A stretch of 64,000 nucleotides of DNA, taken from Fermentimonas sp. Its GTDB lineage: Bacteria; Bacteroidota; Bacteroidia; Bacteroidales; Dysgonomonadaceae. Numbering within the stretch: the first letter of the stretch is position 1; every line of letters starts with the position of its first letter. The notes below the pieces were generated by a model that saw nothing but the letters and a program-made list of their open reading frames with translations, was not told the origin of the DNA and did not search any database. A program made the position numbers and the translations under genes. Positions 18,795 to 29,244 of the stretch are shown one piece after another. The stretch is taken from assembly GCA_028709385.1 (NCBI GenBank), contig JAQVXD010000007.1, positions 22,559 through 86,558 of the forward strand. Reading direction: 5' to 3'.

Positions 18795-19982
18795 ATGAAG
18801 TTAAGTATAAAAAACAGCGTTTTATCATCTCTGTCTGAACTGCTTAAGCAAAACAAGCAGGTGATAATTAATGCTAACACCACAGATATGAAGGCCTTCC
18901 CAGAGATGGATGAATCTATGAAGGACCGCCTTAAAGTGGATGAAAGAAAGATTGAAGGTATGATTCAATCACTTGAGGAGGTTGCTGCTCAGCCTGAACC
19001 CGAGGACAAGGAGTTATACAACTTTACACGCGAGGATGGTCTGCGCATTATAAATAAAACTGTTCCATTTGGCACTATTCTAATAATATACGAGTCCCGT
19101 CCGGATGTTACTATAGAAGCTGCTGCAACAGCATTTAAAGCAGGAAACAGAATCTTACTGAAAGGTGGTAAAGAGTCACTAAACACAAATACACTACTGA
19201 CTGAATTATGGCAGAAAGCGCTCACTGAAAATGGCGTGGATAAATGTTTCGTTGAATACCTGAATCTCTCTCATTCAGAAACGCAGCAGTTGATTAAAGA
19301 TAACACAAGAAAAGTGGACTTAATAATTCCTCGTGGCGGAGAGAGGTTGATACAGTTTGTTCAGGAGAATGCTTCCGTACCGGTTATAGTAAGTGGTCGC
19401 GGTAATAACTTCCTGTTTATTGACGAGGATGTGGATTTTGAAATGGCAACCAAACTAGTCATCAACGGAAAAAAACGCATCAGTGTATGTAACGCTATAG
19501 ATAAGGTACTTATACACAGAAATCTCAACAATCTTCAGGAGAGGATCGGGTACTTGGTATCTAATCTCCGGGAAAAAGGTATTGAAGTTTGGGGAAACAG
19601 TGTAATTGCAAAAATGTGTACTGAAATAAAAGAAGAAAACGATGTTGCAACGCTTTGCGAGGAGTACCTTGCTCCAAAAATTTATCTTTCACTTGTTGAT
19701 GAATTGGAGGATGCAGTTGAAATGATTAATCAATATTCCGGAGGACATACTGCCGTAATTGTTACAAATAATCTGAAAAAAGCTGAAAAATTCATGCAAC
19801 AGGTTGATTGTTCAGCAGTTTATCACAATGCTTCATCACGCTTTACTGATGGTGGTCAGTTTGGTGTAGGTGCCGAGATTGCAATAAGTACGCAAAAACT
19901 TCACTTCCGTGGCCCACTTGGTGCTCAGGAGCTGGTAACTAATAAATGGTTTGTGTATGGCGGTGGCCAAATCAGAGAATAA
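18795..19982 (+). CDS. proA: Glutamate-5-semialdehyde dehydrogenase (gamma-glutamyl phosphate reductase)
   Basis: Second step of proline synthesis: NADPH reduction of gamma-glutamyl phosphate. Seen in 395 residues: the aldehyde-dehydrogenase-like cofactor domain with FGTILIIYESRPDVT and GNRILLKGGKE, the catalytic cysteine in ISVCNAIDK (Cys232), and the C-terminal SSRFTDGGQFGVGAEIAISTQ signature. The usual order of catalysis in the pathway is ProB then ProA; here proA is the first gene of a tight proA-proB-proC operon, four bases from proB. Confidence 0.96.
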   Translation: MKLSIKNSVLSSLSELLKQNKQVIINANTTDMKAFPEMDESMKDRLKVDERKIEGMIQSLEEVAAQPEPEDKELYNFTREDGLRIINKTVPFGTILIIYESRPDVTIEAAATAFKAGNRILLKGGKESLNTNTLLTELWQKALTENGVDKCFVEYLNLSHSETQQLIKDNTRKVDLIIPRGGERLIQFVQENASVPVIVSGRGNNFLFIDEDVDFEMATKLVINGKKRISVCNAIDKVLIHRNLNNLQERIGYLVSNLREKGIEVWGNSVIAKMCTEIKEENDVATLCEEYLAPKIYLSLVDELEDAVEMINQYSGGHTAVIVTNNLKKAEKFMQQVDCSAVYHNASSRFTDGGQFGVGAEIAISTQKLHFRGPLGAQELVTNKWFVYGGGQIRE

Positions 19983-19986
19983 ATCA

Positions 19987-20763
19987 ATGAAAAAAAAACT
20001 TATTATTAAAATCGGTACCTCCACATTAACGGCAGGAACAAACAGAATATCTTTTGCAGTTATTGAGAGTCTGGCGCGACAAATAGTTGAACTAAAAAAA
20101 GATTACGAGATAGTGATTGTATCCTCAGGTGCAATTGCTACTGCCCGTCAATTTGTGGAAATCAGCGGATTCAACAAAAGGGTGGACTCAAAACAGGCAA
20201 TGGCCGCAATTGGTCAGACTAAGCTTATGGAACTTTACGATGATATTTTCCGCACATTTGGATTAAACATTGCACAAATATTACTCACTTACCGTGATTT
20301 TGAGAATCCTGTAGCAAATGAAAACACAAGAAACACAATAAACAGATTATGGCAAGTGGATTATATACCTATTGTGAATGAGAATGATACCGTATCAATA
20401 GAAGAGATTGTGCTTGGTGATAATGACAAACTATCGGCTTTAGTTGCAACTATCATAGATGCTGATTTACTTGTGCTTGTATCTGATATTGATGGTATTT
20501 TCGACCAAAACCCTCATCTTCACCCGGAAGCCAGGTTAATATCTAAAGTAACTGATCTGAACTCAATTAAAGATTGTATTGAAGAGAAGGAATCAACACT
20601 GGGTACCGGGGGTATGTCATCTAAAGTACACGCAGCTGAAATTTGCATGAATAATGGAGTTGAAATGTGGATTGTAAACGGTCAGCGTGCAAATTACATC
20701 ATAAAAGCGCTCCATAATGAAATTCCTTTTACAAGATTCGAATCAGAAAGAAGAAGAATATAA
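19987..20763 (+). CDS. proB: Glutamate 5-kinase, short form without PUA domain
   Basis: Phosphorylates glutamate to start proline synthesis and is the usual point of proline feedback. Seen: an amino-acid kinase fold with IKIGTSTLT at the start, VSSGAIATAR, the NENDTVS substrate motif, DNDKLSALVA and the ATP-site segment TGGMSSKVHAA. At 258 residues it ends where the C-terminal PUA domain of E. coli-type enzymes (about 367 residues) would begin. An in-frame ATG at 19951 lies inside proA; the ATG at 19987, four bases after the proA stop, gives the normal N-terminus. proC follows after three bases. Confidence 0.95.
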   Translation: MKKKLIIKIGTSTLTAGTNRISFAVIESLARQIVELKKDYEIVIVSSGAIATARQFVEISGFNKRVDSKQAMAAIGQTKLMELYDDIFRTFGLNIAQILLTYRDFENPVANENTRNTINRLWQVDYIPIVNENDTVSIEEIVLGDNDKLSALVATIIDADLLVLVSDIDGIFDQNPHLHPEARLISKVTDLNSIKDCIEEKESTLGTGGMSSKVHAAEICMNNGVEMWIVNGQRANYIIKALHNEIPFTRFESERRRI

Positions 20764-20766
20764 AAA

Positions 20767-21549
20767 ATGAAGCAGGGATTTATAGGATTCGGTAATCTCG
20801 CTAAAGCGGTTTATCAAGGTTTAAAGGATGACAGAAATTTTGAGTTTGCATACTTTGCAAGAAGTAAAAAGGATGTGGATCTGCATTTTTTTGAACAATT
20901 AGAGTCACTTGTTTATTATGCTGAAATAATCTGGCTTGCGGTTAAACCACAGGACCTTTCAGGTATTCTGGAACAATTGAGAAACTGTGATCTCTCAGGT
21001 AAAACAATCGTTTCTCCGGTGGCCGGTAAAAGTATAGCTTATATTGAAAATTATTTGGGTAATGACACCACAATAGTACGTATCATGCCTAATCTGGCAA
21101 TGGCTTACAATGCTTCTGTCACTGCATTTCATACAAATCACCCCGAAAGCCTTATGGCAGACAGTATTTTTAACCTTTTAGGCAAATTGGGGAAGGCAGT
21201 TAAGCTTGAAGAAGAAGGATTTGATCTTTTCACCTCTGTTTTTGGCAGCGGACCTGCTTTTATCCTCGCTTTTATAAAAATATTCAAGGATAAAATACAG
21301 GAATTTGATTTGCCAGGCTCTGTACTTGATGAATTACTGCTTGAGTTAACAAGAGGTACAACTCTGTACTTTATGCAAAATCAGAAAAACTGCAGCATAG
21401 AGGAACTAATTAAAAATATCACAAGTAAAGGCGGAACTACACAAGCCGGGTTGGAATATTTTAAATCTCAAAACATCAGTAAACATTTCGAAGGGGTGCT
21501 TGATGCTGCACGCAAAAGATCAGAGGAATTAAGCAAAAACGGAAATTAA
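20767..21549 (+). CDS. proC: Pyrroline-5-carboxylate reductase
   Basis: Last step of proline synthesis, NAD(P)H reduction of pyrroline-5-carboxylate. Seen in 260 residues: an N-terminal Rossmann motif GFIGFGNLAKA, the segment LAVKPQDL, RIMPNLAMAYN (family RxMPN motif), GSGPAFILAF at the start of the dimer domain, and the C-terminal signature TSKGGTTQAGLEYF. Third gene of proABC; the convergent sufE ends 40 bases downstream. Confidence 0.95.
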   Translation: MKQGFIGFGNLAKAVYQGLKDDRNFEFAYFARSKKDVDLHFFEQLESLVYYAEIIWLAVKPQDLSGILEQLRNCDLSGKTIVSPVAGKSIAYIENYLGNDTTIVRIMPNLAMAYNASVTAFHTNHPESLMADSIFNLLGKLGKAVKLEEEGFDLFTSVFGSGPAFILAFIKIFKDKIQEFDLPGSVLDELLLELTRGTTLYFMQNQKNCSIEELIKNITSKGGTTQAGLEYFKSQNISKHFEGVLDAARKRSEELSKNGN

Positions 21550-21589
21550 AATAAACCTATAAAGTAAACATAGAGATTAGAATAAAATA

Positions 21590-22021
21590 TTAATTCCTAT
21601 CCTCTTTAGATTTATAAGCAATAGCATAATACCGTATCTGCTTGATAACTGACAGCAAGCCGTTTGATCTTGTTGGAGAAAGATGTTCAGTCAGCCCTAT
21701 CTCCTTCATGAAGCGGAGATCTGTGCCAATAATCTCGTCGGGTGTGCGTCCGTTGAAAACACGCAATACCAAGGCCAACAAACCTTTCACTATAATCGCA
21801 TCACTTTCAGCCTCAAAAAACAACCTGCCATCACGATAGTCTGTTTGTAACCATACTCTGCTCTGACATCCTTTTATAATGTTTTCCGGCGTTTTATATT
21901 TATCGTCAATTGGTTGTAAAGCATTACCCTGTTCTATAATGAATGCATATTTGTCCATCCAGTCATCATAGATACTGAATTCATCAATAATCTCCTGTTG
22001 TATCTCGTTAATTGTTTGCAT
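21590..22021 (-). CDS. sufE: SufE family Fe-S cluster assembly protein
   Basis: Accepts persulfide sulfur from the SufS desulfurase for Fe-S cluster building. Seen in 143 residues: the acceptor cysteine in GCQSRVW (Cys52), LLALVLRVFNGRTPDEI, and the C-terminal LSPTRSNGLLSVIKQIR. Its start codon shares one base with the stop of the M28 gene (TAATG), so the two are translationally coupled at the end of a minus-strand operon. Other suf genes are not in the window. Confidence 0.93.
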   Translation of the reverse strand: MQTINEIQQEIIDEFSIYDDWMDKYAFIIEQGNALQPIDDKYKTPENIIKGCQSRVWLQTDYRDGRLFFEAESDAIIVKGLLALVLRVFNGRTPDEIIGTDLRFMKEIGLTEHLSPTRSNGLLSVIKQIRYYAIAYKSKEDRN

Positions 22022-23028
22022 TATATCTTTTCTGTATAAATAACTTCCATCACGGTTTGTCCCACTGCTTTCAGCGTGTTCTTATCAATATTCCTCATAT
22101 CATCTCTCTGAGTATGCCAATGCGGAGCAAAACCGGTTCTTGTGTCCTGTTTCAGGTTGATTATGTTTACACTTGGTGCTCTGTGGTGCTGGTTAACAGG
22201 AAGATGATCATCTGTGATATAACCGCCTCTCTGAGGAAGAAAGTAACCTGTATACCCTAATTTAATAGCAGTACTCCATATTTTATCTACTACATTGGAT
22301 GCATATTGTAGTGAATATCCCTCCTTTAAGAAAGTAGCGTTTGCACTTCCAACCATATCTAAAAGGATACCATATTTAGCTTTATAGTCATCTATATGAG
22401 GCTGTTCTGACCAATACTTCGACCCAATGCACCACCAATCACCCTGTACCCAATCTGAACTAAACGAAGGCTGTCCCCAATCCTCCAAATCAAAAAAGAT
22501 AATATCTATACCAATCTCCAAAGGATTTTGCTGCATTTGACGCGCAATTTCAAGTAGTACTCCTACCCCACTTCCACCATCATCAGCACCTAAGATTGAC
22601 TGATTCTGTTTTTCGGAATCACTTTCCTCATCAGCAAAAGGACGTGAATCCCAATGTGCAAATAAAAGCAACCTTTCTTCAGCATCAGGATTATAACTGC
22701 CGATTATATTACGCAGTCTGATATTCTGTCCGTCATAATGAGTTACATCAGCCTGTTGCTCTACCACTTCTGCACCAAACTCCTGAAGTTTGGCAACCAG
22801 ATAATCACCACACAGGTCATGTGCCTGAGTACCAGGCACACGAGGCCCAAAAGCCACCTGCCCCTCAATAAACTGATAAGCACTATCCGCGTTAAATTGT
22901 GGAGAAACCTGATTGTATGCCTCTTCTATTACCATCTTTTTACTGGATTGGCAAGAGTTGCATGAGATTGAAAACAGCATACTTGTTATCAATACCAACA
23001 CAATCGATAATTTCTTTAAATGCTTCAT
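22021..23028 (-). CDS. M28-family zinc enzyme, probable glutaminyl-peptide cyclotransferase, lipoprotein
   Basis: A 335-residue periplasmic M28-fold protein. Seen: signal peptide with cysteine at residue 23 (SISC), then FGPRVPGTQAH, the metal motif AHWDSRP (His125), GADDGGSGVGVLLE (147-160), DLEDWG with Glu182, and a late histidine in HRAPSVNIIN. These motifs are those of bacterial glutaminyl cyclases of the Porphyromonas gingivalis type, which turn N-terminal Gln into pyroglutamate; an ordinary M28 aminopeptidase is the alternative. It lies six bases after the antiporter gene and overlaps sufE by one base. The cyclase reading is supported by the many predicted +1 Gln signal-peptide sites in this window. 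Confidence 0.85.
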   Translation of the reverse strand: MKHLKKLSIVLVLITSMLFSISCNSCQSSKKMVIEEAYNQVSPQFNADSAYQFIEGQVAFGPRVPGTQAHDLCGDYLVAKLQEFGAEVVEQQADVTHYDGQNIRLRNIIGSYNPDAEERLLLFAHWDSRPFADEESDSEKQNQSILGADDGGSGVGVLLEIARQMQQNPLEIGIDIIFFDLEDWGQPSFSSDWVQGDWWCIGSKYWSEQPHIDDYKAKYGILLDMVGSANATFLKEGYSLQYASNVVDKIWSTAIKLGYTGYFLPQRGGYITDDHLPVNQHHRAPSVNIINLKQDTRTGFAPHWHTQRDDMRNIDKNTLKAVGQTVMEVIYTEKI

Positions 23029-23034
23029 TTTAAT

Positions 23035-24552
23035 TTATTTGTTCTTCTGATAAGAATAGTCTGAAATTCCGATATTACTATATGTCTCCTTAAGAGCCTC
23101 CTCGTCATCAGAAATAACCAGAAGTTTATCTCCCGCAAATAATTCTGTCTGACCGGTAGGCACAAAATACTGCTCTCCCCTTTTCACCATTACCACAAGT
23201 GTTTTATCAGGTAAGGGCATCTCGATCAGATTTCTGCCATAACTAAGTGTTTCTTCAGAAATATGAATCTCTGTCATCGCAGATTTAATCTCTTCGGCAA
23301 ATTCTACATCAAAATCCTCAAACTGCTTATACTTTGTAGGTTTCTCTGCCAATCCCAGCAATCTTGCCACAGCAGGTAATGAAGTACCCTGAACGAGCAA
23401 TGACACAATAGTAATAACAAATACCATGTTAAAAATCCATCTTGCATGAGGAATATCGCCGGCAGCTAATGGAAGAATTGCAAAAATAATAGGAACAGCA
23501 CCCCTTAAGCCTACCCACGATACATATAGCTTATCTTTAAAGCCTATTTTACGGAAGGGAGCTAAAGTCAGAAAAATAACAATGGGACGACCAAATAAAA
23601 TCAGAAAGGCAGAAACAATAAGCGCCGGAACAGCCACATCTATCAGTTCACTCGGATTTACAAGTAATCCCAAGGTAAGGAATAGAAGAATCTGACTCAT
23701 CCATGCAAAACCATCCATAAACTTCATAGATGTACGTTTGTGAGTGAATTTGGAATTTCCTATAACCAACCCGGCAATATACACAGCCAGATAACCATTA
23801 CCCTGAAGATAATAAGTAGATGCATAAATAAATATGCCCAATGTGAGTAAAAGTATCGGATACAGAGCTACATTCTCCATTCGGATACGATTGATAATTC
23901 TTACAGCTCCTTTACCAAACAGAAATCCCAGTAAAGCTCCCACAATCAGTTGCACCAACACCATCAGAATCACCATAAGGTAGTTAGGATTATCACCCGA
24001 CTGAATAATCTGCATAAACATGAGTGTCAGCATGTAAGCCATTGGGTCGTTACTACCACTCTCAAGCTCAAGTAACGGTCTGAGATTGTTTTTTAGTATA
24101 AGTCCTTTTGAACGTAGTATACCAAATACAGAAGCTGAATCAGTAGATGAAAAAGTGGAGGCAAGCAGTAAAGAAGTAACAAGACTAATTCCTAGTGCAG
24201 GAAACATCATCCCTGACAACCAATATATAAAGACACCTGTCAATAGTGCAGTCAAAAGAACGCCAACCGTAGCAAGTACTATACCAGGAACAATAATTGG
24301 CTTAATTTCCTGAAATTTAGTGTCAAGTCCGCCCGAAAAAAGAATTATACAAAGACATATCGAGCTTATGGTTTGTGCTACCTGAACATTCTCAAACTGA
24401 AGGCCGAAACCATCTGTACCAAACACCATACCAATAATAAGAAACAGTAAAAGAACAGGTACTCCAAATTTAGAGCCTGCCTTTCCTACCAGCATACTTA
24501 TAAAAAACAGGACGGAGCCAACAAGCAGCATTAATTCTGTACTAATCTGCAT
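23035..24552 (-). CDS. Potassium/proton antiporter, CvrA (NhaP2) type
   Basis: CPA1 family inner-membrane antiporter of 505 residues, for K+ (or Na+) efflux in exchange for protons and volume control. Seen: about twelve membrane helices, the ion-site region STDSASVFGIL and ELESGSNDPMAYML in helices 5-6, SWVGLRGAVPIIFAI later, and a cytosolic TrkA_C-like domain near the end (FVPTGQTELFAGDKLLVI). First gene of the antiporter-M28-sufE unit, with six bases before the M28 gene. ldcA ends 70 bases upstream on the same strand. Confidence 0.92.
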   Translation of the reverse strand: MQISTELMLLVGSVLFFISMLVGKAGSKFGVPVLLLFLIIGMVFGTDGFGLQFENVQVAQTISSICLCIILFSGGLDTKFQEIKPIIVPGIVLATVGVLLTALLTGVFIYWLSGMMFPALGISLVTSLLLASTFSSTDSASVFGILRSKGLILKNNLRPLLELESGSNDPMAYMLTLMFMQIIQSGDNPNYLMVILMVLVQLIVGALLGFLFGKGAVRIINRIRMENVALYPILLLTLGIFIYASTYYLQGNGYLAVYIAGLVIGNSKFTHKRTSMKFMDGFAWMSQILLFLTLGLLVNPSELIDVAVPALIVSAFLILFGRPIVIFLTLAPFRKIGFKDKLYVSWVGLRGAVPIIFAILPLAAGDIPHARWIFNMVFVITIVSLLVQGTSLPAVARLLGLAEKPTKYKQFEDFDVEFAEEIKSAMTEIHISEETLSYGRNLIEMPLPDKTLVVMVKRGEQYFVPTGQTELFAGDKLLVISDDEEALKETYSNIGISDYSYQKNK

Positions 24553-24622
24553 TTTTTCAATATTTATTTAAAATAAAATTTTTGACACTACTCTTTACAC
24601 TGACTATCAGCATTATTATCTA

Positions 24623-25531
24623 CTATTTTTGTTTAAATGATATATGATCATCACCCACAATTAATTCAGCCTTTTCGCCCATGATTAACGGAAAATTCAA
24701 TTTAACATGCCCGCCAGGAAAATTAAAACATACCGGAAATTTATAATCTTCAACTACAGCCCTGATTGACTCGTACAATGAACCATACATCTGATCATCC
24801 TCTTCGTAATCGGTAAACCGGCCTACAATAAAACCGCTTATTTTACTGAAAACACCTGATATTTTCAACTGATGCATCAATCTATCCACCTTGTAAGGCG
24901 CTTCACCAACATCTTCAATAAAAAGAATACCTTTATATGGTATTCTTAAATATTTTGATCCAAGCAATCCGCAGAAGACAGATAAGTTACCACCAAATAG
25001 TCTCCCGGCACCTCTACCAGTACGGTTTAATGACTCATAACCCTTAACCGGTATTTCATAATCAACCGATTGACCTGAAAGTATACTCTTTGTGTACCTC
25101 ACAGAAACATCCTCAGCCCCTTCTTCCGAAAAATGTTTAGCCATTGGCGCATGCATCGATGTAATTCCATTTTTCTGGAGAACAGCATGCAGAGCAGTTA
25201 TATCACTATAACCAAGAACCCATTTTGGATGTTTTCTGATTGAAGAGAAATTTAGTTTATCAAGAAGGTGAATAACCCCATAGCCTCCTCTGGAACAAAA
25301 AACCAGCTTAACTAACGGGTCATCAAAAGCGCTTTGAAGATCAAAAAAACGTTCTTTAACCGATCCGCTGAATCTGCCTGATTCACCAAGAGCAAACCGT
25401 CCGATGTCAGTTTTCAGTCCCCAGCTATCCAAGATAGTTGCAGCATCCTTCACAAGACATTCATCAATTCTCCCGGAAGGAGAAATGATAACTGCCTTAT
25501 CATTAAATTGTAATGGAGCCGGTCGAAGCAT
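24623..25531 (-). CDS. ldcA: LD-carboxypeptidase (muramoyltetrapeptide carboxypeptidase, S66)
   Basis: Removes the terminal D-Ala from murein tetrapeptides in the cytoplasm during wall recycling. Seen in 302 residues with no signal peptide: the nucleophile Ser109 in LGYSDIT, catalytic-type Glu in FIEDVGEAPYKVDR and His in FPGGHVKLN, plus FCSRGGYG near residue 80. It starts 17 bases after the gyrB stop, so it is likely read from the gyrB promoter. Confidence 0.92.
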   Translation of the reverse strand: MLRPAPLQFNDKAVIISPSGRIDECLVKDAATILDSWGLKTDIGRFALGESGRFSGSVKERFFDLQSAFDDPLVKLVFCSRGGYGVIHLLDKLNFSSIRKHPKWVLGYSDITALHAVLQKNGITSMHAPMAKHFSEEGAEDVSVRYTKSILSGQSVDYEIPVKGYESLNRTGRGAGRLFGGNLSVFCGLLGSKYLRIPYKGILFIEDVGEAPYKVDRLMHQLKISGVFSKISGFIVGRFTDYEEDDQMYGSLYESIRAVVEDYKFPVCFNFPGGHVKLNFPLIMGEKAELIVGDDHISFKQK

Positions 25532-25548
25532 TATTATTCTATTGATGG

Positions 25549-27516
<1,968 letters not shown>

Positions 27517-27579
27517 TTAATTAAATCTTTCTAAAAATTAGGTATTTACAATCAAGTAATAATATTTACTTAAACCGAG

Positions 27580-27610
27580 CAAATATACAAAAAAAACGCC
27601 TCTTTACCAA
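27580..27610 (-). promoter_or_regulatory. Predicted gyrB promoter
   Basis: On the minus strand TTG (27610-27608) is followed after 20 bases by TATATTTG (27587-27580), a full match to the Bacteroidetes consensus. The leader would be about 70 bases. Confidence 0.7.
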
Positions 27611-27651
27611 TCCTTTTTTGCTTTTTTACGGCTGTTTATATGGCCATTTTA

Positions 27652-27678
27652 CAAAAAAAAGCGGACAATGTGCCCGCT
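27652..27678 (-). terminator. Rho-independent terminator of the Dabb gene
   Basis: Minus-strand hairpin AGCGGGCA/TGTCCGCT style (27660-27678, eight positions with one mismatch, 3-base loop) followed by eight T. It starts 27 bases after the Dabb stop codon. Confidence 0.8.
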
Positions 27679-27704
27679 CTTCAATATGCTAAAAAAGGAT
27701 CAAC

Positions 27705-28010
27705 TTAAAATTCGTAATCTATAGCTGCCCTTGATGTTCTGACCTTTGTTATATAAGCGCCCACTTTCATATGATCTGGATGCACAGCATAAGTTCTGAC
27801 ATCCTCCATTGAATCAAATTCACTTTCCAGAATTATATCATGATTGTCATCTGATGCATCAGGATGATTTATCTTTACCTCGATTTTTCTTATCACAGGT
27901 ATAGTATCTTTTAACGCCTCAAGCTTTTCTTTAATAATCAAAGCGTTTTCTGCTCTTGTCTTACCTTCAGCCTCACTGGCCAACTTAAATAAAACTATAT
28001 GCTTTACCAT
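27705..28010 (-). CDS. Dabb (stress-responsive A/B barrel) domain protein
   Basis: A 101-residue dimeric alpha/beta barrel protein of the Dabb family; no reaction can be assigned. Seen: the N-terminal MVKHIVLFKL strand, a central HDIILESEFDSMEDV segment, and the conserved YAVHPDHMKV helix with histidines typical of the family. It has its own terminator. The rpsT gene and its terminator lie upstream on the same strand. Confidence 0.88.
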   Translation of the reverse strand: MVKHIVLFKLASEAEGKTRAENALIIKEKLEALKDTIPVIRKIEVKINHPDASDDNHDIILESEFDSMEDVRTYAVHPDHMKVGAYITKVRTSRAAIDYEF

Positions 28011-28062
28011 AACTTTTAGATTTACTATTATTAATGAATAATTTTCACTCTTTCCGAAAAAC

Positions 28063-28096
28063 AGAAAAAGCCGAACAAATATGATCGGCTTTTTCT
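28063..28096 (-). terminator. Rho-independent terminator of rpsT
   Basis: A perfect 12-bp stem (28063-28074 with 28085-28096) whose arms carry A5 and T5 tracts, so it would work in either direction. It lies 22 bases after the rpsT stop codon on the minus strand. Confidence 0.85.
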
Positions 28097-28117
28097 ATAT
28101 GCAGTTAATTGTCTTAA

Positions 28118-28372
28118 TTAGCTCAGCTTGTTCATATGAGCAGCTAATTTAGACTTCAGATTATTGGCTTTATTCTGATGTATGACATTCTTCTTTGCCA
28201 GTTTGTCTAACATTGAACAAACCTCAGGATACATCTTTTGTGCCTCCTCTTTTGAATCAGTAGAACGGAATTTACGAACTTTATTTCTGGTTGTACGTGA
28301 AGCGTATCTATTTGTAAGGCGCAGAGCTTTTGTCTGCCTGATTCTTTTTTCTGATGATTTGTGATTTGCCAT
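28118..28372 (-). CDS. rpsT: 30S ribosomal protein S20
   Basis: Primary 16S rRNA-binding protein of the small subunit. Seen in 84 residues: the basic start [14 protein letters not shown], the helical [10 protein letters not shown] segment and the late [17 protein letters not shown] signature. It starts 25 bases after the 3' end of tRNA-Glu with no terminator between, so both probably come from the tRNA promoter. Confidence 0.97.
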   Translation of the reverse strand: MANHKSSEKRIRQTKALRLTNRYASRTTRNKVRKFRSTDSKEEAQKMYPEVCSMLDKLAKKNVIHQNKANNLKSKLAAHMNKLS

Positions 28373-28397
28373 TTCGTTGACTTTATTTCTTTTTTAT

Positions 28398-28472
28398 TGG
28401 TAGCCCATAGGAGAATCGAACTCCTCTTTCAAGAATGAAAATCTTGCGTCCTAACCGATAGACGAATGGGCC
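28398..28472 (-). tRNA. tRNA-Glu (anticodon UUC), CCA encoded
   Basis: On the minus strand a full cloverleaf is seen: acceptor GGCCCAT with ATGGGCT (first pair G-U), D-arm GTCT/GGAC, anticodon stem CAAGA/TCTTG around loop TTTTCAT (anticodon TTC), T-arm AGGAG/CTCCT with loop TTCGATT, discriminator A, and a genome-encoded CCA at 28400-28398. Confidence 0.97.
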
Positions 28473-28524
28473 ATTGCAGGCGTTAACCTTGTTAATCTGA
28501 TAGCCGAGGCTCAAATTGCGGGTG

Positions 28525-28555
28525 CAAATATAGAGCGTTTTTTTTAAACTGCAAA
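28525..28555 (-). promoter_or_regulatory. Predicted promoter of tRNA-Glu and rpsT
   Basis: Minus-strand TTTTG (28556-28552) is followed after 19 bases by TATATTTG (28532-28525), a full consensus match. The tRNA 5' end lies about 50 bases downstream. Confidence 0.72.
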
Positions 28556-28810
28556 ACTTTCTGCGGACTTTTCCTTATTTTTTTTCAAAACAGTAAAAAA
28601 CTCACTTTTTAACAAACAGTTTCTTTATAATACTGACACATTTATAATACACAGATGTAATATAAAAATAATTTAGGCTTAGTATTCTTCTCTAATTGTT
28701 CTTTTGTAAAAGGAGATTAAAAGAGCAAGATAAGGAGAATATAACAGCAATGTAATAACAATGTATAGTTATGTATTAAATTTATCGCATCTTTTTTCCA
28801 TTCAATAAAA

Positions 28811-28841
28811 TTGGTACTTTTAAATATTTTATCTATTTTTG
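28811..28841 (+). promoter_or_regulatory. Predicted rpmH promoter
   Basis: TTG at 28811-28813, 20 bases, then TATTTTTG at 28834-28841, matching the Bacteroidetes consensus. The leader would be about 60 bases. Confidence 0.72.
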
Positions 28842-28907
28842 CACCCCGTAATAGATTTGAATTAAGCGGATCAATAAAATTTGAATAGTAAATAATAATA
28901 TAGTCAA

Positions 28908-29054
28908 ATGAAAAGAACATTCCAGCCGTCAAACAGAAAGAGAAAAAACAAACATGGTTTCCGTACCAGAATGGCTACAAAGAACGGTAGAAAAGTACTT
29001 GCAACACGTCGCGCAAAGGGCAGAGCAAGATTAACTGTATCCGACGAATATTAA
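28908..29054 (+). CDS. rpmH: 50S ribosomal protein L34
   Basis: A 48-residue basic protein of the large subunit. The sequence begins [18 protein letters not shown], continues [13 protein letters not shown] and ends LTVSDEY, which is the full L34 signature of Bacteroidota. It is expressed from its own consensus promoter. Unlike in many other bacteria, rnpA does not follow; a PASTA gene does. Confidence 0.97.
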   Translation: MKRTFQPSNRKRKNKHGFRTRMATKNGRKVLATRRAKGRARLTVSDEY

Positions 29055-29130
29055 AAATAATTCCGTAACTGTAACAGACGGAGTCGGTGAAAGCTTTAAC
29101 CCGCGAAAGAATAATATTTATTCGCGGAAG

Positions 29131-29168
29131 AAACAGGAATTCGGTATATCCGCATTTCTGTTTTTTTG
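29131..29168 (+). terminator. Rho-independent terminator of rpmH
   Basis: AAACAGGAAT (29131-29140) pairs with ATTTCTGTTT (29154-29163, one G-U), with an inner CGG/CCG stem, and runs into a seven-base T-tract. Two further hairpins lie between rpmH and this one. Confidence 0.7.
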
Positions 29169-29198
29169 TTTGAACTTCCTCTGCTATCATTTTTTTAG

Positions 29199-29206
29199 TA
29201 CTTTTG
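29199..29206 (+). promoter_or_regulatory. Possible -7 element for the PASTA-rluD-ddl operon
   Basis: TACTTTTG matches TAnnTTTG 39 bases before the PASTA gene ATG. The nearest TTTG upstream (29169-29172) is 26 bases away, longer than usual. Confidence 0.45.
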
Positions 29207-29244
29207 TAAAGTAAACAGATTACACAATTACTAACGCTTTAGTT

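Larger units (their letters stand above)
28473..28907. other. Divergent intergenic region between tRNA-Glu and rpmH
   Basis: 435 bases holding two well-formed divergent promoters at its ends (for tRNA-Glu and rpmH). The middle, about 28560-28800, is very AT-rich; I see no gene or clear structure there. Confidence 0.6.

Noticed and set aside
19951..19986. Upstream start for proB inside proA
   Set aside because: It would add 12 residues before the invariant KIGTSTLT start; the ATG at 19987 fits the family and the operon spacing.
28717..29190. Minus-strand frames of 71 codons around rpmH
   Set aside because: They run across the rpmH promoter, gene and terminator and encode no recognisable protein.
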